Assembly (NCBI RefSeq): GCF_050947875.1
Contig: NC_134569.1
Span: forward strand, 13,967,131 to 14,031,130
DNA length: 64,000 bases
Reading direction: 5' to 3'
Source of the DNA: Dermacentor variabilis
Taxonomy: Eukaryota > Arthropoda > Arachnida > Ixodida > Ixodidae
Below, piece by piece: positions 31,246 through 40,839 of the stretch. The notes under the pieces are model-generated. The model made no database searches, had not been told where the DNA came from, and saw nothing but the letters and a program-made list of their open reading frames with translations. The position numbers and the translations under genes are program-made. Every line of letters begins with the position of its first letter. Position 1 is the stretch's first letter.

Positions 31246-33553
31246 ATTCACATTCAATGAAAGTTTTACAGCGACGCTGTTAAGGGCTAGTTCCCCCGGG
31301 ATCGTGTCCGTGTGTAGACACAAAACTCCCCATACGTGGGCCGATACCGAAGGTAGTGCAATGCCGATCCTACTTGCGGCGGAGGTCAAGCAGGCGCTAA
31401 GCACTCCCCATACGTGGGCCGATACCGAAGATAGTGCAATGCCGACCCGACTTGCGGCGGTGGTCAAACAGGCGCTAAGCACTCCCCATACGTGGGCCGA
31501 TTCCGAAGATAGTGCAATGCCGACCCGACTTGCGGCGGAGGTCAAGCAGGCGCTAAGCACTCCATATACGTGCGCCGATCCCGAAGATAGTGCAATGCCG
31601 ACCCGACTTGCAGCGGAGGTCAAGCAGGCGCTAAGCACTCCCCATACGTGGGCCGATACCGAAGATAGTGCAATGCCGACCCTACTTGCGGCGGAGGTCA
31701 AGCAGGCGCTAAGCACTCCCCATACGTGCGCCGATTCCGAAGATAGTGCAATGCCGACCCGACTAGCGGCGGAGGTCAAGCAGGCGCTAAGCACTCCCCA
31801 TACGTGCGCCGATTCTGAAGATAGTGCAATGCCGACCCGACTTGCGGCGGAGGTCAAGCAGGCGCTAAGCACTCCCCATACAGATATAATACTTATGGGA
31901 GATTTTAATGCACCAGGCATTCACTGGCCCTCTCTCACCATTACCGGCTGCGACGTGTCACTCTCAAGAAAATTATTGCGCCTCTCCCTATCACTCGGTC
32001 TTAAACAGATTGTCCACGAGAACACCAGGGAAACGGCTGTCCTAGATTTAGTTTTTCTTGGCTCAAGTCTTTTCGAGGGTGGCTTCCAGTGCTGCGTTAC
32101 TGACGGGATTTCTGACCACAAAGCCGTACTGTTCTCGGTTTGCTGTATTGTTCCCAAACCGCGGATTGAGTACTGCACTTTTCGTGATTTTAGCCGCGCC
32201 GATGATGCTGCAATTACCGACACACTTAGCGAATCGTTTGAGAACTTTCATGAATTATCTTTGAACAATGATGTCAATGTTGCCGTAGGGTTTTTTGAGA
32301 ATATTGTTGAAACATGTATTAACCAATTTGTTCCCCTGAAAACAAAAAAGAAAAGTGTTAATTCACCGTGGATGACAAGAGGACTGCTGCATTTATCGCG
32401 TCGTGTTTCGCGATTGCGCAAATCTAAAAGAAATGGCAATCCTGATAAAATTGCAGAGTTCAATGATTCCAAGAAGGAACTGCGCCAGAAACTAACATCT
32501 GCCAAGGATTTCTACTATGCTGTTACTTTGCCAAAATTAATGAACACAAGCCCTCGTATGTTCTGGAAATCGATAATGCCAAGTAACAGCACAACTAACA
32601 GTTTAGTTGTTAAGGACGTGGCAGTTTCAGATTCACTCACGATTGCTTCCGCTTTTAACACCTATTTTCATTCCGTGTTCACACAGGATAACTCTTCACT
32701 TCCACCTTTTAGCTGTGACTCATACCCTCCTATTGAAGACATCGTCGTCTCTAGCTCAGGTGTTCTGAACATGATCCTCCATTTAGATACTCAAAAGAGC
32801 TGCGGCCCAGATCACATACCAAATTCTTTCCTCGTTCGCTACTCCCTTTGGACAAGCAGATACCTCTCCGTTACCTTCCGTAAATCATTATCCACCTCCA
32901 CTGTTCCCCAATCCTGGAAGCTTGCTACGGTCATACCGATATACAAATCCGGTAACGCTCAACTTCTGCAGAACTACAGACCCATCTCATTAACTTCCCA
33001 CTCATGCAAGTTACTCGAACATATAATTTTTAAACACATCACGGAATTTCTTGAAAGCCACAATATCCTATCCAATTACCAACATGGTTTCCGTCGCGGA
33101 TATAGCACCACTACCCAACTCATCGAATTCACGCACGATATTTGTCAGTCATTAGATTTAGACGGACAGATTGACGGCATTTTTGTTGACTTATCCAAAG
33201 CTTTCGACACCGTCCCACACCCAAAACTCCTCTACAAGCTTAACTCCATTCTAAATAATCCTTCTCTGGTTGGTTGGATACACAGCTTCCTAACCCAGCG
33301 TTCTCAGTCTGTGCAATTTAACGGCTCTATTTCCTCTCCTGTCAGTGTTTCATCCGGCGTCCCACAAGGTTCCGTTTTAGGCCCGCTTCTTTTCTTATTA
33401 TATATTATGACTTGCCGCATTGCGTGTCCGTTAGTATTCGTCTTTACGCTGATGACTGCGTCCTCTATCATAGTATTAACACACCAATGGATCATGATTT
33501 ACTTAATGACTCCTTTGCAAAATTTTGTAGGTGGTGCAAGGAATGGCAAATGA
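31106..33553 (+). CDS. Chimeric open frame: LINE tail, satellite repeats, CR1-like endonuclease/RT
   Basis: One 815-codon frame crosses three unrelated pieces: a LINE C-terminal fragment, seven 26-residue satellite repeats (from residue 76) and the LINE that begins at 31882. The LINE part has endonuclease 'GDFNAPGIHW' and 'DGISDHKAVLF', linker 'WMTRGLLHLSRRVSRLRKSK' and RT motifs '[20 protein letters not shown]', 'QHGFRRGYSTTTQLIEFTHD', 'FVDLSKAFDTVPH' and '[17 protein letters not shown]'. The frame is lost by a one-base deletion just after that (about 33405), before the catalytic Asp pair. The fusion is accidental, since the insertion happened to preserve phase; whether it is expressed is unknown. 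Confidence 0.6.
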   Translation: MHSSTLADQIWFVQQAREAATRQGLDRGVARSSRREGPQPGSSICRTFTFNESFTATLLRASSPGIVSVCRHKTPHTWADTEGSAMPILLAAEVKQALSTPHTWADTEDSAMPTRLAAVVKQALSTPHTWADSEDSAMPTRLAAEVKQALSTPYTCADPEDSAMPTRLAAEVKQALSTPHTWADTEDSAMPTLLAAEVKQALSTPHTCADSEDSAMPTRLAAEVKQALSTPHTCADSEDSAMPTRLAAEVKQALSTPHTDIILMGDFNAPGIHWPSLTITGCDVSLSRKLLRLSLSLGLKQIVHENTRETAVLDLVFLGSSLFEGGFQCCVTDGISDHKAVLFSVCCIVPKPRIEYCTFRDFSRADDAAITDTLSESFENFHELSLNNDVNVAVGFFENIVETCINQFVPLKTKKKSVNSPWMTRGLLHLSRRVSRLRKSKRNGNPDKIAEFNDSKKELRQKLTSAKDFYYAVTLPKLMNTSPRMFWKSIMPSNSTTNSLVVKDVAVSDSLTIASAFNTYFHSVFTQDNSSLPPFSCDSYPPIEDIVVSSSGVLNMILHLDTQKSCGPDHIPNSFLVRYSLWTSRYLSVTFRKSLSTSTVPQSWKLATVIPIYKSGNAQLLQNYRPISLTSHSCKLLEHIIFKHITEFLESHNILSNYQHGFRRGYSTTTQLIEFTHDICQSLDLDGQIDGIFVDLSKAFDTVPHPKLLYKLNSILNNPSLVGWIHSFLTQRSQSVQFNGSISSPVSVSSGVPQGSVLGPLLFLLYIMTCRIACPLVFVFTLMTASSIIVLTHQWIMIYLMTPLQNFVGGARNGK
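31250..31881 (+). repeat. Satellite element, array B: left flank and seven 78-bp monomers
   Basis: The left flank begins near TTTTACAGCGACGCTGTTAA. Seven monomers of exactly 78 bp run from 31331 to 31876. Because 78 is a multiple of three and no stop occurs, the array is open in at least one frame on each strand. Plus repeats a 26-residue unit 'HTWADSEDSAMPTRLAAEVK' + 'QALSTP'. Minus repeats one containing 'LSACLTSAASRVGIALSS'. The array ends at a LINE inserted at 31882 and resumes at 34357. Confidence 0.88.
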
Positions 33554-34356
33554 ACATGAATTTCTCTAAAACTGTTTCCATGTCCTTCTCCAGACGCCCA
33601 TCTCCATCACTTTTCACGTACACTTTGCATGGTCAAGATTTAAAAAGAGTAACCGAATTTAAATACCTTGGTCTTCATTTCTCCCATGACATGTCATGGT
33701 CGAAACACATTGACATCATATGTAACAAAGCTTTTAGACGTCTCGGTTACCTCCATCGTTCATTGCGTAAGGCTCCAAAGGATACCAAACTGATGACGTA
33801 TAAAACACTTATCCGCCCCATTCTTGATTATGGCTGCATCATATGGAATCCTCATAAGAAATCCGATATTAAAAAGTTAGAATCAGTCCAAAAGAAATCA
33901 GTGCGCTTCATTTTTCGCAACTATAGCCGAGATTTTTCCCCTTCTTCCCATTATACAGCTACAGGTCTTAGAGTTCTTTCTTCTCGCCGCCGCTTAGAAT
34001 GCATGAAATTTTTACACACGCTGATTCATTCTGAGCGCCTTGACACACTACATAATTATTTGAACTTTAGTCCACCTTCTATCACTAGGAGTTCTCATAA
34101 TCTCAACCTTATCCCTTTCTTTTGCCGAACGGAGATGTTCAAGCACAGCTTCTTTCCACTGGCCGGAATTCACTGCCTGGAAGCATCCGCTCTTTACCTA
34201 TGCAAGAATTTTTGAAAGCAATTACATATACTTGATATTCATATTTTCTTGTGCCTGTATCTCGTTTTCTTGCTTTCCTTTTTTTTTTCACTACCCACTC
34301 CTGCAATAGCCTCACCGAGGCTGCAGTGTGTATAAATAAAAATAATAAGATAAAAA
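31882..34356 (+). mobile_element. 5'-truncated CR1-like LINE inside the satellite array
   Basis: Starts within the endonuclease ('LMGDFNAPGIHWPSL') and ends with the hairpin AGCCTCACCGAGGCT and an A-rich TATAAATAAAAATAATAAG tail. ATAC precedes the element (31878-31881) and follows it (34357-34360), a minimal 4-bp target duplication. The satellite repeat phase continues across the site, which fixes both ends. RT is disrupted by one frame change near 33405; otherwise it is well preserved. Confidence 0.92.
33412..34215 (+). pseudogene. CR1-like RT, catalytic site and thumb
   Basis: Continuation of the same RT after the frame change. It holds the catalytic 'LYADDCVLYHS', 'FKYLGLHFSHDMSWSKHID', 'TYKTLIRPILDYGCIIWNP' and 'KLESVQKKSVRFIFRNYSRD', ending in a typical C-terminal helix region. 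Open to its natural stop at 34213-34215. Confidence 0.85.
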
Positions 34357-34870
34357 ATACGTGGGCCGATCCCGAAGATAGTGCAATGCCGACCCGACTT
34401 GCGGCGGAGGTCAAGCAGGCGCAAAGCACTCCCCATAGGTGGGCCGATCCCGAAGATAGTGCAATGCCGACCCGACTTGCCGCGGAGGTCAAGCAGGCGC
34501 TAAGTACTCCCCATACGTGGGCCGATTCCGAAGATAGTGCAATGACGACACGACTTGCGGCGGAGGTCAAGCAAGCGCTAAGCACTCCCCATACGTGCGC
34601 TGATCCCGAAGATAGTGCAATGCCGACCCGACTTGCGGCGGATGTCAAGCTGGTGCTAAGCACTCCCCATACGCGCGCCGATCCCGAAGATAGTGCAATG
34701 CCGACCCGACTTGCGGCGGAGGTCAAGCTGGCGCTAAGCACTCCCCATACGTGCGCCGATCCCGAAGATAGTGCAATGCCGAGCCGACCCGCGACAGAGG
34801 TGCAGATCGCCATTAAGGGGCCCACATATCCAGCTTTGCTGGTCACCCTTCTTCACAGAAAGGAAGAGAA
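34357..34870 (+). repeat. Satellite element, array C: five monomers, a partial one and the right flank
   Basis: Continuation of array B after the LINE. Five 78-bp monomers and part of a sixth, then GCAGATCGCCATTAAGG and GGGGCCCACA, then CTTTGCTGGTCA and CCTTCTTCACAGA. This right flank is homologous to 5165-5225. Plus and minus strands again stay open through the monomers. With array B the undisturbed element held about 12 monomers. Confidence 0.88.
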
Positions 34871-34874
34871 GGAG

Positions 34875-35495
34875 AAAGTTTTTTATCAACCAATGGACCA
34901 GTGCACAGTATGGTGTGGTGCGGTCTGGTGTGGTGGAGTGTGCCGTTGCGAACATGCACTAGACCAATTTTAAGACTGTGGTTAGTATCATCACCAACCA
35001 ATCTGTTTCGATAGTAGCCATGCTTACCTCTACTCTCGATTACGGGAGAACCAGCTTTTTTTTTTTTTTTCACTTGTGTCACTTCTCCTTTCCGGCGAAA
35101 CAGAAGTAAGCATCATCAAGCGAAAGAAAAGTAAAAAATGAGGAGAACGACGCCCAGCGAGTGCAGAGCGGCACGAATCTTCTGCAGTGGCGGGACGCGT
35201 GCGAGGAAACCGATAGTGCGCGGCGGACCGCTCCCCCGGCAGCAGCGCAGGAAGCCGCGCGAGCATCAACCACCGCCCCTACAGGAAGTGGGATCGCCAG
35301 AGGAAAGCGCTGCAGGAAACTGGTGGCTGCGATCGCGCGTGCAAACTGAAACCGCGATCGCTCGCTGTTCGAACGGCGCTATATAGCGGAAGTGACAAGC
35401 CTTGCGGGAGGCCTTCTGAAAGCCCCATCTGCGTTGTCCAATTGCTGGTTTTGCCGACATTCTCATTTAGCGTATGCGTCTCCCTTTCGACTTTG
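34875..35495. other. Unassigned sequence
   Basis: Contains a GGTGTGG-rich stretch (34910-34940), a T run (about 35055-35070) and a GC-rich part (35130-35400). No gene recognised; small frames on both strands lack family features. Confidence 0.3.
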
Positions 35496-35499
35496 TCAT

Positions 35500-35710
35500 G
35501 CGCACCACAAAAGCGAGTGTAGCTAATGTTCTAGTTGAGATTAAGCGGTAGCAGTTGAGTTGGGCAGGTCACGTGATTCGTATAGAGCAGATCTGAGCAG
35601 ATAACCGGTGCTCTAGACTAACAGAATGTGGTGCAGGAGGAAGGCAAGCGCAGTCGAGAACGGTCGATGGTTAGGTCTTGTGATAAGATTAGGAAATTTG
35701 CAGGCGTCTG
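35500..35710 (+). pseudogene. RTE-type LINE C-terminal remnant
   Basis: Broken plus-strand translation shows the block 'LSWAGHVIRIE' and, shortly after, a decayed 'NRC..LTE' block. The same order of blocks (AGHV then DNRW) ends the RTE-type copy at 61600-62232. Only the most distal part survives, with several stops. Confidence 0.5.
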
Positions 35711-35879
35711 TAGTCGGCGTCTGTAGCTGCGCAACAGCACGTAAACTCCCAATGCCTGGACGGAGCAGAGCGGGCGAGAGGGAACACGTGCTGCCACCCC
35801 AGGTGTTGCGTGAGGGCATTTGCCTCGACGCCACGTCACCCACACTCTTGGAAGCCTTTGTTATCCTCGGTTATGCGCG

Positions 35880-36265
35880 CGTTCCTCTTCCGCGCAAGCT
35901 CTCGTCTGCGTTCCAATTTCGCCTCGGTTATCGCTACAAAGAAATAAAAAACAGAACAGCATTCGAAAGGAAAAACGTTGGCGGTAGTGAGTTTCGTACC
36001 TACGACCAGTGGCGTAGCAACGGGGGGGGGGGGGGGGGAGGGGGAGTGCACGGGGCCAGTAGGGAGGGGGGTGTCATATACGTCTGAAGGCACCCGAAAA
36101 TTGTCGATATCCTCGCCTTCCTCGACTACACCCGGGTGGGTGGGGGGGGGGGGGTGACAGAAGAGCTATCGGCCCCAGGTGTCAGACGACCTAGCTACGC
36201 CACTGCCTACGACCCCCACGCTCAGACCGAGTGTATCAGTCACTCGGCTAAACGAGCAGGCCAAT
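35880..36265 (-). repeat. Possible tRNA-derived SINE, split by a MITE
   Basis: On the minus strand, TTTAGCCGAGTGACTG (about 36245) resembles an A box. GGTCGTAGGTACGAAACTC, read across the 36007-36205 insertion, resembles a B box with changes. This is followed by a T-rich tract and TTATTTCTTTG. The pattern suggests an old SINE; the assignment is weak because the B box is degenerate. Confidence 0.35.
36007..36205. mobile_element. hAT-like MITE with 8-bp target duplication
   Basis: 199 bp starting CAGTGGCGTAGC and ending GCTACGCCACTG, perfect 12-bp inverted ends. CCTACGAC flanks both sides (35999-36006 and 36206-36213), an exact 8-bp duplication typical of hAT elements. The interior has long G runs and no coding capacity. 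Confidence 0.9.
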
Positions 36266-36479
36266 GCACTCTGTTTTGTGACATCATGCTGCTTAGACCG
36301 AAATTTCCATCGCCAAGCAAGGTCAAACGTCTTAACGCGTTCACTTGCTCGCAAAGAGTTCATAACTCGAAAGACCGCTCCAGCAGCGTTCAATTGGAAA
36401 TTAATGCTTTCGCATACACAACTCATGAAGTGCTTAGGTGCCCTAGGATTTTTTCTAAATAATGTTTACTACTACTAAT

Positions 36480-36995
36480 TAGAGGAATGCCCATCCAGCG
36501 ATTTTCAGCAGGCCAAGAGTGGCATACGCTGGGGCTCGCCACTGATGAAAGTGTTGCCTCTTCCTAACGCTGCGCTGCTAGAAAACCGCCCGACTGGTTA
36601 CTATGTTAAACTTATGGCCCCTTAATTATCTTCAATTCTTCACATCAGGCAGCTTCGGAGCCGCCTCCTGGGACTTTTCCAAGAAATAAGTCAAGGATGG
36701 TACTTCGCTGCGATTATCCCTCTGTGTCGTGACACTGCTCGAATGTGGTGGGCATCAATCATTTTTTTTTTTCTTTTCAACAAAGCGCTTATAACTTCAG
36801 CCATTTTCGAGCGATCCTAGATTGTAAATGTCGAGGATGCTGAATCCTGGAAAGAATATACGCATGATGAATCCTTCGGGATAAAAGAAAGCGCGGTGAA
36901 CTGGTCCCCCAATCCTACAGAGAGATGTGGTGATTCCGGGACCCTTCTGCCCTGTAATATTGCGCTGAATTAGAATTCACCGTAAGAGGTGCTAA
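36480..36995. other. Unassigned sequence
   Basis: No gene recognised. A T-rich run lies at about 36763-36778. Confidence 0.3.
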
Positions 36996-37002
36996 AAAAG
37001 GA

Positions 37003-37790
37003 ATGAAGCACATAGATTACACATTCATCGTGCCCTCGCACCTATCCATATCATTAACTAACATTCGTAGCACTCTTCCTAAACGCAATGAAATTTCGTC
37101 ATACTTAGATGACTCTGAATGTGACGTATTGGCACTTACGGAAACTTGGCTCAGCTCTGAAATTATGGATGGCGAAGTTCTACCTGATTCCGATGTTTGC
37201 ATTATCTATCGCAGAGATAAGGACGACAGAAGAAGTGGTGGGGTATAGCTCGCCATAAAGAAAAACATATCACGTCATTTCTTGTGCCGGTGCCTTCGAA
37301 TCTCGACATTTTGTGGGTCTGCGTATCATTTTCCCAATCTAATACAATTTATGGTATATGCTACAGAACACCCAATAGCTCCTACAATTTCATTTCCGAA
37401 TTACACGATAACATTACTTCTATTCGATCCAAATATAACAAAGCTGACATTTTTCTTCTTGGTGACTAACTTTCCAGACAATGACTGGTAAAATTGCGAG
37501 GCCAATCACGTGCATATCGTGAGTTCGTTCAACTAACACTTGATTTTTCACTTGTGCAATTAACCAACCAACCAACTCGTATCAATAACATTTTGGATCT
37601 TGTTCTATCGTCCGCGCCCGAGAGGGTTAACACCATCACTTTTGCGGACTGGTTCAGAGACCACCGGTTTCACAGTTCATACACCTTCATGCTCACGTCA
37701 CCTGAAAACTAAACAAGTATTTGATTACAAGACAGCAAACGTCAGCGCTATTAACAATGGTTTGGAAAGCTTCACGTCGTCAATTTTATG
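37003..37790 (+). pseudogene. CR1-like LINE endonuclease fragment
   Basis: Reads 'LTNIRSTLPKRNEISSYLDD' and 'VLALTETWLSSEI' (catalytic Glu), 'RRSGGV', then decayed frames that include a remnant of the GDFN region (37460-37490) and 'VQLTNQPTRINNILDLVLSS'. RT is absent: the sequence is replaced at about 37795 by the 3' end of an antisense LINE. Stops at 37247 and elsewhere make it dead. Confidence 0.75.
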
Positions 37791-37885
37791 ACGGTCGTGC
37801 ACTGGCCGTGGCGGGTAATTAGCGGCGTGAGCCGATAATTACCCGCCAGGGACTCGTGTCCCGGGGCCCAGACAATGTATATTAA

Positions 37886-38359
37886 TTAGAAATTGTCCAA
37901 TTTCTCGAGGATGCTGAGGGCTTGTTTAGAAATGCGGCCCTTTTGGTAATTTCTGCACGCTGTTTGCGAGTCCGTGATGACTGTGATGTGATCTTCATCT
38001 CGATTGCCCGTCGTGGCCGCCAGAGCAATCGCCGTTTCTTCCGCGGAATCGATATCTGGAGTGTTCAACGAGGCCGCTGCTACCTCTTCTCCCTGACCGT
38101 TGATCACGCTGACAGCGTGGGCTGCTCTGTTTTTGTACTTTGCCGCGTCGGTGTATCTGACTTCCCCATTTCTTGGTTCTTCGTAGTCCTTACATAGAGA
38201 TTGTACTCTCGCTTGACTCTTTTCTCTGTTGTGTTCCGGATGCATGTTTCTCCGAATGCTGGCCACTATTATCTTATCTCTCAGGGGTAAAGGGACCCGC
38301 TGTTTCCTCGATTCATATTCGACTGGGTAGCACAGTCTTCTTAGCGTGTCCCTGCCCAT
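37886..38359 (-). pseudogene. LINE RNase H domain
   Basis: A 157-codon frame. After a linker with 'IRRNMHPEHNREKSQARVQS' it carries 'VRYTDAAKYKNRAAHAVS' (first Asp), 'SAEETAIALA' (Glu) and 'ITVITDSQTACRNYQ' (third Asp), the acidic triad of RNase H. It ends in a helix region, then the strand changes to other sequence. The frame is intact, but the protein it belongs to is interrupted upstream. Confidence 0.82.
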
Positions 38360-38407
38360 TCTGATGACCTTGAGTCGCTCTATCTGACTCGTCCTTGTGT
38401 AGCTCTG

Positions 38408-38779
38408 CTAGTTCCTCCCAAGTATTATGGATGCCCAGGCTGAGTAGCTTCTCCGTCGATGTCGTCGGGAAAGTCCCAGTGCCAGTTTGCAGGTCTTTCC
38501 TATGAGAGTATTCAGCTTGTCCTTCTCGCTGTTATCGAGATCCAGGTACGGGGTGCCGTAAGTGACTCTGCCGATTGTCAGGGCTTGTATTATTTTTATG
38601 GTGTCCTGCTCCTTCAGGCCGTGCTCTCTGTCAGTTACTCTTCGCACCAGGAGCGCAATTTGGGTAACTGTCGCTTGCAGCCTTTTAACGGCGGCGAGAC
38701 CGGCACCGTCCTTCCGGAAAATGAGGCCCAGGATGCGGAGTACGTCCACGTTGGGTATGTTGACTCTGTGCAGGGTCAA
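38408..38779 (-). pseudogene. LINE RT, C-terminal fragment
   Basis: Reads 'VLRILGLIFRKDGAGLAAVK' and 'HGLKEQDTIKIIQALTIGRV', the same thumb blocks as in the I-group copies at 237-740 and about 10720. It is out of frame with the RNase H that follows. Confidence 0.75.
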
Positions 38780-39402
38780 TGTTGGGTCTGGTGTCTTCTA
38801 GGGAGGCCACCTTCTCGTCCTCTTTTTGAGGATTAGGAGCTCCGGCTTTTCCGGTGCGCATGAGAGGCCGCAACAGCGTAGATAACACTAGGTCCTGTCG
38901 ATAGCTTCCTGCAGGGCGTCTTGTTGTTCACCCGCCGATCCCGGACACATCCACACGCTCAGGTCGCCCGCGTAGATATCGAGACGGATACCCCTGATGT
39001 TGTCCAAGAGGTTCGGCAATATCCCCTCATCGCTATACCGAAGAGCTACGGGGAGGTACCCGGCCCCTGGGGGGTCCCTTTCTGCGGTATTGGGAGCTTG
39101 TTAGTCCTGAGGTTCCCCAGGCCTATGATCGCTGTTCGACCCGTCAGGAACTCCCGGACGTTGTTGTACGTCCGCCGTTCGTGGTTGTCATGTTGTAGAC
39201 TTGATTCTGGCTTCTAGCGCGAAGTGAAACAGGGACACAGAAAGGAGCAGACCAGGACGAGCGCTAACTCTCAACTAAATTTTTATTAAAACGAAGAACA
39301 TATATATAGGTGATTGCAAAAACCGTAGCATAAGAACATGACAAGGTAAAAAGCATCAGTTAAACATATCAGGGGGTATGGAAGTCAAAGAACAAAAAAA
39401 TA

Positions 39403-39885
39403 TTACTTCAGATTAGTACACGTATTGCGAAGGTACTGAAATTCGCAATCTAACAGAGACAACGAAGTATGACTGACGCAAATGTCTGCTAATCTTTTTA
39501 TGTGGAATGCCTTGATAATTTCCCGCGTGGTTTGGCATCTGTGTCTAGTAAGAATTTTTGTGTCTTCAAAGGAAGGTTTGCAACCACAATCGAAACAATG
39601 TGCCGCTAAATGTGATGCATTAGGGTTGTTTAGTGAATGTTTGTGTTCTTTTAGTCTAATGTTAATGCACCTGCCGCTCTGTCCAATGTAAGCTTTCCCG
39701 CACTCGAGTGGAATCTGATAATCTATACCCGTGTTGCAAGACACTAAAGGGGACACATGTTCCACTCCGCAATCATCTTTTCTTTTTTTGCCTTCCTGTT
39801 GAAGTCTCCTATTTATCATAGGGCACATGTTAGACAACTTGCGTGGTGCCGAGAAAACGGTACTGACGTCATATCTAGTGGCCAC
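39403..39885 (-). pseudogene. Penelope-like GIY-YIG endonuclease (left copy)
   Basis: A 160-codon frame with a Cys-rich lead and the GIY-YIG core 'KAYIGQSGRCINIRLKEHKH' (the conserved Tyr, Gly and Arg are present), 'HLAAHCFDCGCKPSFEDTKI' and a distal Glu region 'TTREIIKAFHIKR'. This nuclease nicks the target during insertion. The domain is intact but frameshifted away from RT. Confidence 0.9.
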
Positions 39886-39986
39886 ATTCCTTAAACCATG
39901 GGATAATCTATGTATGTAGGGTACTACAGCAAACTTTGTTTCTTTTTTCTGTTTTTCTTGTTTCTTACCGGGGCTTTTTACCCATT

Positions 39987-40799
39987 TTAAAGTTTTTCGC
40001 AGGTTAGTGATAATAAATGTACGGGATAGCTAGCCTTTCCAAGCCTTTCCATCTGTTGTGAAAAACTTTGTTGCATATTGTGCGGACATGACTTAGTAAT
40101 GGCCGACCTAAGAGTTGAATAAGCTATCCCCTGTTTAACAAGTTTAGAATGACAGGAAGAAAATTCTAGCAGTGGCTTCTTGGCCCTAGGCGAATAATGC
40201 CAACAGACGTGCTCATCCTGGAACGTTAAGCACAGATCTAAAAACTGTAATTTGTTGCCCTGGATAATCTCTAGCGTGAAACCTAGGCCCAGACCACATT
40301 CCCTAAAAACATTTAAAATATCCGTAGCTTTCTTGGTGTAGTTATCGCGAGAACAAAACACCAGGTAGTCGTCTACGTATCTAAACGCATGCACCGCCAA
40401 TACCTTAAGATTGTTTTGTAGTTTTCTATTAACGCGACTTAGATAAATGTCACTCAAAACTGGCGCAACTTTTGAACCAATACAAACTTCCGATTTTTGT
40501 ACATACATAGAACTACCCCATTTTACAACGGTATTCCCTATGTAAAACAACAAAAGTTCTAAAAAAGATTCCACGGGCATCCCACAGTCCTGAGTAAACC
40601 GGAACTCATCATTGTTGAGCGTCAGTGCTTCTTTAACACTACACAGTAGTTCCGATTGCGGAAGCGAATAAAAAAGGTCTTTAACATCAACACTGATCGC
40701 TGAGAATTTACCTGGATTATTTTCTGTTAGGAAGGCTACAATTTCTTCCGAATGTCTAATCAGGAAGGGGTCAAATAAGACGAACTCAAGGCAATACAT
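39987..40799 (-). pseudogene. Penelope-like reverse transcriptase (left copy)
   Basis: A 270-codon frame, truncated at its 5' end. It has 'FSAISVDVKDLFYSLPQSEL' (first catalytic Asp), 'DCGMPVESFLELLLFYI', 'GSKVAPVLSDIYLSRVNRKL', the catalytic 'FRYVDDYLVF', and 'LQFLDLCLTF' with 'VCWHYSPRAK', the standard Penelope RT core and thumb. It stops at 39987 because one T is missing compared with the right copy (CTTTAAAA against CTTTTAAAA). The endonuclease therefore lies in another frame. Confidence 0.9.
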
Positions 40800-40839
40800 T
40801 ATGCAAAAAATGTTTATGTTTTCGGAAAGGGATTAGGAT

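Larger units (their letters stand above)
37800..39201 (-). mobile_element. I-group LINE (antisense): RT and RNase H part
   Basis: Minus-strand RT fragment (39190-38900) with 'NNVREFLTGRTAIIGLG' and the 'KGTPQG' motif, RT C-terminal part (38779-38408) and RNase H (38359-37886). Upstream RT continues at 42115-41983, beyond a Penelope-like insertion. Several stops and frame changes mark it as a pseudogene. Confidence 0.82.

Noticed and set aside
31219..31920. A 233-residue minus-strand repeat protein across satellite array B, and similar frames at 34139-34846
   Set aside because: It is the antisense reading of a tandem repeat whose length is a multiple of three; no start context, domain or transcript evidence supports a gene. 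Kept only as a finding about the repeat.
35626..36087. A 153-codon plus-strand frame
   Set aside because: It crosses an RTE remnant, a SINE-like stretch and the G runs of a MITE, so it cannot be one gene.
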